NCBI GenBank assembly: GCA_017416185.1
Contig: JAFQDF010000033.1
Location: 96,434 to 160,433, forward strand
Reading direction: 5' to 3'
Length of the DNA: 64,000 nucleotides
Origin: Clostridia bacterium
Lineage (GTDB): Bacteria; Bacillota; Clostridia; Oscillospirales; CAG-272
Shown: positions 17,264 to 24,403 of the stretch, piece after piece
Layout: each line of letters begins with the position of its first letter
How positions within the stretch are numbered: position 1 is the stretch's first letter
Notes under the pieces: generated by a model
Told to the model about the DNA's origin: nothing
Databases searched by the model: none
What the model saw: the letters and a program-made list of their open reading frames with translations, nothing else
Made by a program: the position numbers and the translations under genes

Positions 17264-17315
17264 ACTACCAAATACTGCAAATACCTGTTTGCAAAATGAC
17301 GTGGAGGTAAAGTGA

Positions 17316-18488
17316 ATGGATAACGGTTTTAAAAGCGGTCTTGACGTGATATATCTTACCTCCTGTGCGCTTCACAACATAGTTCCGGATAAAAAGAGCG
17401 TTGAAGCAATGGATCTTTCGGCGGTGTTTGTCCAGGCAAAAAGGCATAAAATGCTCTCTGTGACCTGTATGGCGCTTGAGCCTTATTGGGACGAGCTTGA
17501 TCCTGAGCTTATGAAGGTGTGGAGACTGTCGGTAAATCGGGCGATAAAAAGCAGTCTTATGTATTCTGTGGAACGTGAAAAGCTCTTCAGATTTATGGAC
17601 AAAAACGAAATTGCCTATCTTCCCCTAAAGGGTATTATCCTCCAGAACATTTATCCTAAGCTTGGTATGCGGCAGATGGTAGATAACGATATACTTATCG
17701 ATATCAACAAACGTGATCTTGTACGTAATTATATGGTCAATAACGGTTATAAGGTTGACGGTTACGGCAAGGATATCCACGACGTGTATGTAAAGTCTCC
17801 CTTCTTCAACTTTGAGATGCACGTATATCTGGCGATAGAATCTGTAGATGCCGTATTCTATAATTATTATCTCGACGTTTGGCAGAGACTTGAAAGACCG
17901 GACGAAAATAAATACGAGTTCAGGTTTTCGATTGAAGATTTTTATATCTATATTCTTGTTCATGCATACAAGCATTTTAATTATACCGGTGGCGTGGGAC
18001 TCAAACCTTTAACAGATATTTTTGTCTACCTTCGCAAATACGGTGAAAGTTTTAATAAACGGTATCTTGCCACGGAGTTAGAAAAAATAAAACTTACCGT
18101 TTTTGAAAAAAACATACGCTCTTTATCCCAAAAAATATTTGATATTGATGCCGCAAGAGAAAATCGTATTGCAGATATCCTCAATGAGGAAGAAAAACAA
18201 CTGCTGAAATTTTTTATTGATTCGGGAAGCTTCGGAAATAAAAACGTATTATACAGAGGAATGATAGAGAAATTTGCCAACGGCGACGGTAAGATAACCA
18301 AATCCGGAAAGGCGAAGTATATAATTAACAGGCTCTTTCCCACAGGTCCGTACGTTAAGGAAAACTATCCGTTTTTTCACCGTCATAAAGCACTTCTTCC
18401 TGTTATGTGGGTGTATAGATTCTTCTCGAAAATATTTGTAAAATTCAAACACGTATGTAAACAAATAAGATTTATAAGTAAGCAATAA
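17316..18488 (+). CDS. PF14907-type nucleotidyltransferase family protein (locus A)
   Basis: A 390-residue protein of the uncharacterised nucleotidyltransferase group. The fold signature is IAYLPLKGIILQNIYPKLGM followed by RQMVDNDILIDINKRD (about residues 105-140), where the Asp pair would hold metal. A helical C-terminal half contains LVHAYKHFNYTGG and ends in a basic tail. It starts at ATG 17316 with GGAGGT 7 nt upstream. A close paralogue lies at 54021. There it is divergent from the sugar transferase across 250 bp; here the same pair is separated by 6 kb of other genes. Proteins like this often accompany surface polysaccharide genes, but their reaction is unknown. A link to polymer decoration is inferred from the duplicated context. 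Confidence 0.82.
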   Translation: MDNGFKSGLDVIYLTSCALHNIVPDKKSVEAMDLSAVFVQAKRHKMLSVTCMALEPYWDELDPELMKVWRLSVNRAIKSSLMYSVEREKLFRFMDKNEIAYLPLKGIILQNIYPKLGMRQMVDNDILIDINKRDLVRNYMVNNGYKVDGYGKDIHDVYVKSPFFNFEMHVYLAIESVDAVFYNYYLDVWQRLERPDENKYEFRFSIEDFYIYILVHAYKHFNYTGGVGLKPLTDIFVYLRKYGESFNKRYLATELEKIKLTVFEKNIRSLSQKIFDIDAARENRIADILNEEEKQLLKFFIDSGSFGNKNVLYRGMIEKFANGDGKITKSGKAKYIINRLFPTGPYVKENYPFFHRHKALLPVMWVYRFFSKIFVKFKHVCKQIRFISKQ

Positions 18489-18496
18489 TAAAAGTT

Positions 18497-18527
18497 ACAA
18501 AACCACCCATGACAGGGTGGTTTTTGT
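18497..18527. terminator. Bidirectional terminator between convergent genes
   Basis: ACAAAACCACCC pairs with GGGTGGTTTTTGT around a 6-nt loop, with T tracts on both strands. It serves the plus-strand nucleotidyltransferase and the minus-strand HTH gene at 18536. Confidence 0.75.
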
Positions 18528-18535
18528 GAATTGTT

Positions 18536-18745
18536 TTATTCGGGGTCAAGCAATTCGGAAACGGTCATACCCGTATAAGCTGCTATCTTCTGTACAGTAC
18601 TCACCTTAACGTCATCCGCCACATTTTCTATAGAACTCATAGTATAGTGACTTATGTCGCAATGTTCGGCAAACTCAAGCTGACTTTCTCTGTGTTCGTG
18701 CCGAAATTTCAATATCTTTTTAGATAGCGCCTCTAACTCAGGCAT
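18536..18745 (-). CDS. XRE-family HTH regulator, short
   Basis: A 69-residue (from ATG 18745) single-domain Cro/C1-type protein: ILKFRHEHRESQLEFAEHCD, ISHYTMSSIENVADDVKVST, VQKIAAYTGMTVSELL. This is a complete five-helix HTH with nothing else. A GTG three codons upstream (18754) is an alternative start; the ribosome site GAGGA fits neither perfectly. It is probably a small local repressor. The target is unknown. Confidence 0.75.
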   Translation of the reverse strand: MPELEALSKKILKFRHEHRESQLEFAEHCDISHYTMSSIENVADDVKVSTVQKIAAYTGMTVSELLDPE

Positions 18746-18800
18746 AACGTTCACCGTCCTCTTTTATATAAATGACGGTTTTGTCCTAAATGCTGAATTT

Positions 18801-19007
18801 TTAGTTAACTTTTCTAACAAAAAGGATATCTTCCGACACGTCTTCAAGATGTATAGGACTAAGTTGCAATACAGTACAAAGATTTGCAAATTCAACAGCT
18901 TTATCCTCAGACTCAAACAGACCGTCTGATCTGCATACAGCTTCACCGTTTTCATGTGCCTCTATGCCATATTTGCACCCGTCGTAACATACACGGTATT
19001 TAAACAT
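18801..19007 (-). CDS. DUF6514-like small protein
   Basis: A 68-residue protein (MFKYRVCYDGCKYGIEAHEN) with the alternating beta pattern and C-terminal LCTVLQLSPIHLEDVSEDIL typical of the small clostridial DUF6514 family, whose function is unknown. The start is ATG 19007, with GGAG 7 nt upstream. A perfect 18-bp palindrome lies about 75 bp upstream. It is followed by the small HTH gene on the same strand and may share its transcript. Confidence 0.65.
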   Translation of the reverse strand: MFKYRVCYDGCKYGIEAHENGEAVCRSDGLFESEDKAVEFANLCTVLQLSPIHLEDVSEDILFVRKVN

Positions 19008-19079
19008 CTTCACTCTCCTTTACAGTTTTTAGGTTACCAACAACGTAAGTATATTGTACTCCCTGTCGAAAAATATCGC

Positions 19080-19097
19080 TAACAGTTATAACTGTTA
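19080..19097. promoter_or_regulatory. Perfect 18-bp palindrome, operator candidate
   Basis: TAACAGTTATAACTGTTA is fully self-complementary. It sits just upstream of a TACAAT box (19058-19053, minus strand) at roughly the -35 position for the DUF6514-like gene, so a dimeric regulator binding here could control that gene and the HTH gene after it. Confidence 0.45.
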
Positions 19098-19157
19098 TTT
19101 GCCTTGAGCTCCTTCTTTCAAACGATTTGCTTGTTCTGAAAGTAATTCTAAAATAAT

Positions 19158-19192
19158 AAACGTACCGTAGATTTTTAATCCGCGGTACGTTT
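19158..19192. terminator. Hairpin terminator
   Basis: AAACGTACCG pairs with CGGTACGTTT (10 bp) around a 15-nt loop, followed by T on the plus strand and by a T-rich stretch on the minus strand. It lies downstream of the small gene at 19215. Confidence 0.6.
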
Positions 19193-19214
19193 TTTGTTGA
19201 TATTAAAATGTTAT

Positions 19215-19412
19215 TTACATTAAACTCTCTTTTGCTCTTTTTTCGAGCGAGTATGTTCTGTATTTTATCTTACGTATCATATTGTTATGATCTATCTCGG
19301 AAATAAACCCTGATTTTAAGGCATAATTGTTGAGAAACAAAAGATATGCTTCCTCTACCCATATCCTTTCCCCGATATATTCGGGTATAGTTTTGTCCGG
19401 CTCTTTTTTCAT
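19215..19412 (-). CDS. Small conserved-looking protein of unknown function
   Basis: A 65-residue protein (MKKEPDKTIPEYIGERIWVE…). The start ATG 19412 is preferred over 19418 because GGGAGGT then sits at a normal 6-nt distance. It is predicted to be helical with an aromatic-rich centre (EEAYLLFLNNYALKSGF) and a basic end (MIRKIKYRTYSLEKRAKESL). Similar short proteins with a YIGERxW start seem common in Clostridia accessory DNA, but I cannot name a family. It may belong with the HTH-ART operon upstream, though a 170-bp gap separates them. Confidence 0.5.
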   Translation of the reverse strand: MKKEPDKTIPEYIGERIWVEEAYLLFLNNYALKSGFISEIDHNNMIRKIKYRTYSLEKRAKESLM

Positions 19413-19587
19413 AGCCATACCTCCCTTAGGTGAGGAGGATGGTTAATAAAGCCTATTTCTGAACACCTTGTATTTATGATACCTCAAGCCTCACCGTTTA
19501 TCATTAACGTCCGGAAACAGTCCGTCCGTTATGATGATTGCCATAAGGTCTTATTTTAAATCATACAATTTGAATTATTGCAGTGAT

Positions 19588-20010
19588 TTATTTATGTTTT
19601 CTTGCGTAGGATTCTTTCAGACGATCGATAGCCATTTCAGGACTCATGGTATGATACATCAAATACATTGCTCTCATTATGGAAGCAGGAGCTTGCTTGT
19701 AGATCTCTTTGCTCGTTTCTCCTGTATAGAAGTGCCAATATCGGTAGAGATACCCGGACCAGTAAAGTGTTTCATTGTCAAACAAATCCCCGTTTGTTGC
19801 AAGTGTATCTGCATTTTGCTCTTTCAGTCGGTCGATGATATATCCCTGACCCGCCCATTGCATATGATTGAAGGTCTTATCAAGATCAACTGCTGTATCA
19901 GAAAGCATAAAAGTCTTGATGAAAGATTCACTTGAAAAGCCTTCGGCGGCAGACATCTCAAAAAGTTTGCCCTGCATATCGCACAAAGTTAATTCGAACA
20001 CATCAAGCAT
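19588..20010 (-). CDS. Partner protein of the HTH-DUF3990 gene (candidate toxin-antitoxin or immunity component)
   Basis: A 140-residue mostly helical protein. The start is ATG 20010 with AGAGGT 7 nt upstream, and it lies a single base after the stop of the upstream HTH-DUF3990 gene, so the two are translationally coupled. Visible segments include FSSESFIKTFMLSDTAVDLD, QWAGQGYIIDRL and YWSGYLYRYWHFYTGETSKE, then a helical end (MYLMYHTMSPEMAIDRLKES). No catalytic motif is evident. Small DUF3791/DUF-type proteins often sit beside DUF3990 genes, and this may be an equivalent partner. Which of the two would be toxin and which antitoxin is not settled by sequence. Confidence 0.65.
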   Translation of the reverse strand: MLDVFELTLCDMQGKLFEMSAAEGFSSESFIKTFMLSDTAVDLDKTFNHMQWAGQGYIIDRLKEQNADTLATNGDLFDNETLYWSGYLYRYWHFYTGETSKEIYKQAPASIMRAMYLMYHTMSPEMAIDRLKESYARKHK

Positions 20011-20011
20011 T

Positions 20012-20857
20012 TTATTCACCTCTCAAAATTTCATCAAAATACTTGCCTTCACGTCTATATCGTTTTTCTATTTGGTTTGCAATATCATAGCTCTCTTTTC
20101 TGCGTACGGTTGCTTTTTCCTGAAGGGCGGTAAGCTCCATCTGATAAATATCCGATTCTGAAATTACAGAGAACGCATCACATCCTTTTTGGGTCTTAGC
20201 AACATATTGTTTGCCAAGATCGAGAGCGACCAAGCATTTCATAAGGGCGGTGTCGGTAATATCTCCATTGAAGAAACGGGTAAGCTCGGTATAAAGACGG
20301 TCATCTGCAATGTGACCGATCACTATATCGTAATCATCAAACAGGTGAGCATATTTCTCGTACAGCTCGCTGTCTTTTACTGTATCCATATAGCCACGGT
20401 GATATGCAACTACCATTGCCCAATCCAACCCGAGTTCAAGATCAAGAACCTTCAATCCATCGAGTATCAAACCTACAGCATAGAACTTTGGATTAGGTTC
20501 ACCGCAAACCAAAGTCAAAGGCTGAATGGTATCAGTACCGGTATAGAAACCTATACCGAAATCGCAGTCCTCTCGGCTCTTAGGTTGAATTTTTCCTTTG
20601 AGCCCTTCTTTAGAACCGTGATATAAAATAAGCATATCGTCACCGTGTTCGTAACGATACTTCTCTACGATTACTTCAGCTATATCAATATTATGATTAT
20701 TACAAAAAAGATTGAGTTGGTTCTGAGCCATAGGATTAGGTATCGACTTGCCGTTCTCCCAACGGTTAACCGAAACTACTGTAGTCCCGATTTCTTTAGC
20801 AAATTGTTCTTGGCTCATGTTTGTAAACTCACGCATCTTCTTGATCAAATATTTCAT
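20012..20857 (-). CDS. HTH-DUF3990 fusion (ADP-ribosyltransferase-like fold), candidate toxin/regulator
   Basis: A 281-residue protein. Residues 1-60 are an XRE-type HTH (MREFTNMSQEQFAKEIGTTV, VSVNRWENGKSIPNP). From about residue 75 a DUF3990-like domain begins: DDMLILYHGSKEGLKGKI, then DCDFGIGFYTGTD and QPLTLVCGEPNPKFYAV. The YHGS…GIGFY pattern is that of the ART fold, where the His and Tyr-type positions contact NAD. The remaining helices read MVVAYHRGYMDTVKDSELYE and DIVIGHIADDRLY, as in DUF3990 proteins. The start is ATG 20857. The promoter has perfect TTGACA and TATAAT boxes with 17-bp spacing, bracketed by 9-bp inverted repeats, which fits autorepression by its own HTH. I infer a toxin-antitoxin or defence role; enzyme activity is unproven. 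Confidence 0.75.
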   Translation of the reverse strand: MKYLIKKMREFTNMSQEQFAKEIGTTVVSVNRWENGKSIPNPMAQNQLNLFCNNHNIDIAEVIVEKYRYEHGDDMLILYHGSKEGLKGKIQPKSREDCDFGIGFYTGTDTIQPLTLVCGEPNPKFYAVGLILDGLKVLDLELGLDWAMVVAYHRGYMDTVKDSELYEKYAHLFDDYDIVIGHIADDRLYTELTRFFNGDITDTALMKCLVALDLGKQYVAKTQKGCDAFSVISESDIYQMELTALQEKATVRRKESYDIANQIEKRYRREGKYFDEILRGE

Positions 20858-20866
20858 GCAAAACCC

Positions 20867-20918
20867 ACCTATCATTTGTTTTCAATTTTATTATATACTA
20901 TGATAGGTAATTTGTCAA
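20867..20918 (-). promoter_or_regulatory. Consensus promoter with flanking operator half-sites for the HTH-DUF3990 operon
   Basis: Minus-strand TTGACA (20918-20913), 17-bp spacer, TATAAT (20895-20890). ACCTATCAT occurs in the spacer on the minus strand (20908-20900) and its inverted copy ATGATAGGT at 20875-20867, just before the ribosome site. The two 9-bp arms bracket the -10 box, a typical autorepression layout for an HTH protein. Confidence 0.7.
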
Positions 20919-21003
20919 CTGTTCGCTTTTAAGAGCCGCTTTGCGAATTGCATTTTAAGCATAGTGGTTTCGCCAATCTTACGCAGGCCGCAAGCAAAAT
21001 TAT

Positions 21004-21048
21004 AAACCTCGGCTAAAATACGATTGCGTCGCATTTTAGCCGAGGTTT
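21004..21048. terminator. Strong hairpin, terminator-like
   Basis: A 16-bp perfect stem (AAACCTCGGCTAAAAT with its complement) and a 13-nt loop, followed by TTTTG on the plus strand. No gene on the plus strand clearly ends here; it may be a leftover from a lost gene. Confidence 0.55.
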
Positions 21049-21227
21049 TGTTCTGTTTATATATTATCGGTCTTATAAGAGTTATACGGTTATACTTATC
21101 CTATATGTACACTCTTCTTCGTGTCCGATAACGGTGCGGTTTTTACGATGAAATTTCATAATTCGTATGGGAGTCACGTTTAAGAAGATGATCGAGAAGT
21201 ACGAGCGCGATCTCGCCTCCAAGTAAA

Positions 21228-21449
21228 CAGGGTCGAAGACCCTGTACCCATTAATCGGCAGGGACCAGTCCCTGCACCCATTAATCGGGTGAAGTTTAGC
21301 TAAAGGCTTTTATTATCACACGATGGGTAGCTCTGCGAAACTTCGGCAGAATAAAATTCCTGCACCCATCAATCGGCAGGGAGCAGTCCCTGCACCCATT
21401 AATCGGGTGTAACTGATCTAAAAGCTTTTACTGTCACACGATGATGCTG
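21228..21449. repeat. Tandem 118-bp repeat with palindromic core
   Basis: Two copies begin at 21259 and 21377 (period 118 bp) and share about 70 similar bases, each opening with CAGGGA-x-CAGTCCCTGCACC and CCATTAATCGGGTG and later AGCTTTTA…TCACACGATG. A shorter variant opens at 21228 (GGGTCGAAGACCCTGTACCC) and another fragment at 21359. Each head is a small palindrome. It resembles a dispersed intergenic repeat; other copies in the genome are expected. Confidence 0.65.
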
Positions 21450-21492
21450 TAATCGAGGTGTTCATGATATAAGATAAAGCTACTATAACCGT

Positions 21493-21542
21493 TTGTTCTG
21501 TATAGAATGAACAGTTAAAGGTATTTATCTTATACAGAACAA
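21493..21542. repeat. 12-bp perfect inverted repeat
   Basis: TTGTTCTGTATA (21493-21504) and TATACAGAACAA (21531-21542), with a second nested pair (ATAAGATAAA near 21470 and TTTATCTTAT near 21523). Together they could form a cruciform or be the ends of a very small element. Confidence 0.45.
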
Positions 21543-21557
21543 CCGTATAAGCGATCA

Positions 21558-21585
21558 AAAAACCTCCCCAACAGGGGAGGTTTTT
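21558..21585 (-). terminator. Terminator of the acyltransferase operon
   Basis: AAAAACCTCCCC pairs with GGGGAGGTTTTT (12 bp, loop AACA) right after the acyltransferase stop at 21588; read on the minus strand it ends in a T run. Confidence 0.8.
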
Positions 21586-21587
21586 AT

Positions 21588-22670
21588 CTAAGCTTTCTTT
21601 TTAACAGGCTTTTTTCCTGACAGTACATAATTTACCGTGGGTAAATACTTTTCCAGCAGAATACAAAAGATATTGATCAAAATCAGGGTAAGAACTATTG
21701 TAACTATAAAATTAGGGATAAACAGCTCCTCACGTCGAGGCAAGAAGATAGTGATCAACTTTGTAATAATTGCCGAAACATTCGTGTGTATGGCAAAAAC
21801 CATAAAGGATCGGGTGTATAAGGGTCTTTCCTTCATTCTGTCAATAAATGCATCAAATATACACCAAAGAGAAACTGCACAGAGTATATATACAAGGGTA
21901 GTAACAAACGGTTTTGCGGTATAGGTTGAGTCGGGGAATATATTTTTGAGTACGATTATAACAGTCAGAAATACCCCCGAAGCTATACGGGCGGGGATAG
22001 GAGATTTTTTGCACAGATGATCAAAATAATGCTTACCCAGAATGCCGCCGAAAATGAAGTAAATGATCGAATCCTCATTTGTGGAAACGGTTATGGGAAG
22101 ACTGATGTTAAATATCAGAAGCACCGATAAAACAAGCATTGTTCCCATGCCGACATATTTGTTCTTGATTACAAGATTTATCAACGGAGAAAGCACTATA
22201 AAAATCATCAGATCCAGGATAAACCAAAAGGGTATAACGCACTTATGCAGGAATATGCCGCTGAGGATATTGGGTAAAGTAATCTCAAAGATCGGTCTGC
22301 CTATGAAAAATCGGGAAATAAAGGTATGAGAACAAATAATATCAAAAAGCATCCATATTGTATTCCAGGCAAGGTAGGGTATCAACAGGGTAAACACTCT
22401 TGACTTGAGTTTGCCGAAATACTGTTTGACCTCAAAATTTCTGAAAAATGCTATTCCGGAAAGTATAAAAAACATGGGAACGGCAAAACGGGAAATTGAT
22501 TCGGTAAAGAAAAAATTGAATTTTTGATTTACAACAGATACTATTCCTTCTCCATGGCCATACTGTCCGTATGTTGATATGTGGATCATAAAAACAAGTA
22601 TGCTGAGCACATAAGAAATAATAGTCTTCTTTTTCCAGAATAGCTGTGGTGTTGAAGCATTCAGATCCAT
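21588..22670 (-). CDS. Membrane acyltransferase (acyltransferase 3 family)
   Basis: A 360-residue integral membrane protein with about 10 spans. It fits the acyltransferase-3 family, which O-acetylates or succinylates surface sugars and peptidoglycan. Family-like segments are VFMIHISTYG (the His of the first transmembrane region is typically catalytic), SRFAVPMFFILSGIAFFRNF, RVFTLLIPYLAWNTIWMLFD and VIPFWFILDLMIFIVLSP. The C-terminal end is basic. It is the second gene of a two-gene transcript behind a small HTH regulator (18-bp gap). It could modify the polymers made by the neighbouring loci (inference only). Confidence 0.85.
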   Translation of the reverse strand: MDLNASTPQLFWKKKTIISYVLSILVFMIHISTYGQYGHGEGIVSVVNQKFNFFFTESISRFAVPMFFILSGIAFFRNFEVKQYFGKLKSRVFTLLIPYLAWNTIWMLFDIICSHTFISRFFIGRPIFEITLPNILSGIFLHKCVIPFWFILDLMIFIVLSPLINLVIKNKYVGMGTMLVLSVLLIFNISLPITVSTNEDSIIYFIFGGILGKHYFDHLCKKSPIPARIASGVFLTVIIVLKNIFPDSTYTAKPFVTTLVYILCAVSLWCIFDAFIDRMKERPLYTRSFMVFAIHTNVSAIITKLITIFLPRREELFIPNFIVTIVLTLILINIFCILLEKYLPTVNYVLSGKKPVKKKA

Positions 22671-22687
22671 AAAAACCTCCGTATAGC

Positions 22688-22930
22688 TTATTTTATTTCC
22701 TGTTCCAGATTTTCAAATTCTTCCGTGTCAAAAAACTCCTTGAGAGTTATTTCCAAGCCATCGCATATCATTTTCAGAGTAAGAATTTTCGGATTATGAC
22801 TTTTTCCGTAAAGTATATTTTTTATGGAAGAGGGCGGCAAACCGCAAATATTTGCTAACTTGTTTATTGAAATATTTCTTTCTCCGCACAGATGTAAAAT
22901 GCGGTTTTTGATCACAGAAACAGTATCCAT
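22688..22930 (-). CDS. XRE-family HTH regulator
   Basis: An 80-residue Cro/C1-type DNA-binding protein: RILHLCGERNISINKLANIC, GLPPSSIKNILYGKSHNPKI, LTLKMICDGLEITLKEFF. The acidic tail (DTEEFENLEQEIK) is short. It lies directly upstream of the acyltransferase in the same transcript and probably regulates it. Confidence 0.85.
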   Translation of the reverse strand: MDTVSVIKNRILHLCGERNISINKLANICGLPPSSIKNILYGKSHNPKILTLKMICDGLEITLKEFFDTEEFENLEQEIK

Positions 22931-22990
22931 TCCAAATTCTCCTTACTATTCATGTTCCATATAATAGGATACAAAAAATAATAAAAAAAT

Positions 22991-23030
22991 ATAGGCTATG
23001 TGTGATACTGTTAGTCTACACATAGCCTAT
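22991..23030. terminator. Inverted repeat/hairpin between transcripts
   Basis: ATAGGCTATGTGT (22991-23003) pairs with ACACATAGCCTAT (23018-23030), 13 bp with a 14-nt loop. On the minus strand it is followed by a long T-rich run, so it can end transcripts coming from the lipoprotein gene. Confidence 0.65.
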
Positions 23031-23073
23031 AACTAAAAGTTTATATTAAAAATAGTGAACCGTAATTTAAAAA

Positions 23074-23102
23074 TCTCCCGTAGCAGATACCGCTGCGGGA
23101 GA
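23074..23102 (-). terminator. Terminator after the lipoprotein gene
   Basis: TCTCCCGTAGC pairs with GCTGCGGGAGA around a 7-nt loop; read on the minus strand the stem is followed by TTTTTAAATT. Confidence 0.65.
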
Positions 23103-23116
23103 ATTGTGATTTTGAT

Positions 23117-23626
23117 TCAGTTTACCGTCATACCGTGGTCGTATACAAGATGAGAAATTATGACATTGAGATCCTCGCACAGTATAGCATATTCCTCGGA
23201 AAATTCTTCAGGGACAAGCTCTGTTCCTTCAAGGGTATGGTCATCGCAATATACCTCTACGCTTGTGTCTTCATAGGGCAGGTCGCCGATCTTAAAGGCG
23301 TTTTCTGTTTCGATCTTGCCGAAAACTATGTCATACAGAGGAATACTCAGATCATTATACTTAGCCTTGAAGATAACCCTGAAATTTTCTCCCTCCTCGA
23401 CTGTAGTAACATCTACCTTTCCGACCCACTCTATGGGGTAACTCAACGTTCCGTATGGAGTTTCAAACTCGTTTGTTTCAACGTCTGTTTTATAGTACTC
23501 TGTGCTGCCACTCGTTTCTGTGTCCTTCTCGGTTTCTGTTTTCGGAGCGGAAGGAGCTTCTTTTTTGCAAGCACAGATGCAGACAAGCATCGCTGCTACC
23601 ATCAATAATGCTATAATTTTTTTCAT
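23117..23626 (-). CDS. Small lipoprotein of unknown function
   Basis: A 169-residue lipoprotein. The signal sequence is MKKIIALLMVAAMLVCICAC, with the lipobox ending at Cys20. A Thr/Glu-rich spacer follows (KTETEKDTETSGS), then a domain of about 125 residues that starts FETPYGTLSYPIEWVGKVDV and contains FRVIFKAKYNDLSIPLYDIV and PEEFSEEYAILCEDLNVIIS. The second Cys-containing region is helical. It should be anchored on the outer membrane face. It is the last gene of the long minus-strand run behind the phosphatase-like gene (25-bp gap). The domain pattern is common in Clostridia lipoproteins, but its role is unknown. Confidence 0.75.
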   Translation of the reverse strand: MKKIIALLMVAAMLVCICACKKEAPSAPKTETEKDTETSGSTEYYKTDVETNEFETPYGTLSYPIEWVGKVDVTTVEEGENFRVIFKAKYNDLSIPLYDIVFGKIETENAFKIGDLPYEDTSVEVYCDDHTLEGTELVPEEFSEEYAILCEDLNVIISHLVYDHGMTVN

Positions 23627-23650
23627 AACGTATACCTCGCTGTTTTCAGA

Positions 23651-24385
23651 TTAATAAATCTTGCTTACAATACCGTAGTTCTTCTTCTTGTTGGTATCGT
23701 CACCGACATGGTACATACCCTCAACGGTAAAGTCGTCCCAGGGATGCTCCCTCTTTCTAAGAAGGATCTCAAATGCACGAAGCACGCTGCCCTGGCTCAT
23801 AAGAAGTATCTTCTTGCCTGCGTAATTTTCGTTGATATAGTCCATAACATCAACGCAGTTAGCAATTACCATACCCCAGGAAGTACCGCTCTTTGTTCTT
23901 GCGAACATATTGTTTTCTAACTCACGGGCGATAAATGTGGGGGTCTGATGGATCTCCTCGAAGGACTTATATTCCCAGCCTGTGTTATCGATACCGTGGA
24001 GCTTATGTACCTTTATTGCCTCAAATTTCTGCGGATGAGACATAATTATCTCCTGCGTATGTACAACTCTGGGAATAGGACCGTAGAGAGCAACGTCAAA
24101 ATCATAAGGATCAAGCTCGGTTGCCTGCTTACGGGTAATAGCCTCACCGTTTTCGGTAAAGCCGCAGTTATCGGATGTGTCGCTCATAAACTCGTGCTTT
24201 GCAACCGCCATAGTTTCAGCGTGACGGATAAGGTGGATGGATGCAGCTCTCACCTCGAGAGGCTTGGTACCCTCGATATAGTCGATCTTACCTGTGTACT
24301 GGTCAATATCTATTCCCCATCTGAGAAGATTCTTGGTGATATGAACTCTCTCTGATACAGGAATGCTGTTTACATCAAAATTCAT
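23651..24385 (-). CDS. Histidine-phosphatase-fold protein lacking the second catalytic histidine
   Basis: A 244-residue protein with the phosphatase superfamily start IHLIRHAETMAVAKHEF (nucleophile His at about residue 55) and the segment DVALYGPIPRVVHTQEIIM. At the place of the second catalytic His (normally sHGg…) the sequence reads LLMSQGSVLRAFEILL, so a Gln (about residue 198) replaces it. Activity may therefore be reduced, changed or lost, or the protein may act as a binding partner. An N-terminal extension of about 45 residues is unusual for the family. It forms a cassette with the adjacent NMNAT-like and DHH genes, 18 bp and 4 bp apart, which together suggest handling of a phosphorylated or nucleotide-linked metabolite. 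Confidence 0.75.
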   Translation of the reverse strand: MNFDVNSIPVSERVHITKNLLRWGIDIDQYTGKIDYIEGTKPLEVRAASIHLIRHAETMAVAKHEFMSDTSDNCGFTENGEAITRKQATELDPYDFDVALYGPIPRVVHTQEIIMSHPQKFEAIKVHKLHGIDNTGWEYKSFEEIHQTPTFIARELENNMFARTKSGTSWGMVIANCVDVMDYINENYAGKKILLMSQGSVLRAFEILLRKREHPWDDFTVEGMYHVGDDTNKKKNYGIVSKIY

Positions 24386-24403
24386 TAATTCTCTCCTTGA
24401 TTT

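Larger units (their letters stand above)
20930..21587. other. Repeat-rich intergenic region without a clear gene
   Basis: About 650 bp with a strong hairpin (21004-21048), a short coding-like remnant, two 118-bp tandem repeats and a long inverted repeat. The remnant is a 19-codon plus-strand frame ending in TAA at 21226 (MGVTFKKMIEKYERDLASK). It has no ribosome site and a GC-rich codon style, so it looks like the tail of a lost gene. I see no complete gene on either strand. Confidence 0.55.

Noticed and set aside
18764..18955. A 63-codon minus-strand frame
   Set aside because: It overlaps the DUF6514-like gene in another frame and lacks a ribosome site; the other frame has family-like sequence.
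21167..21226. A 19-codon frame as a real small gene
   Set aside because: No ribosome site or promoter; its coding-like codons suggest the tail of a lost gene, so it is only mentioned under the intergenic region.
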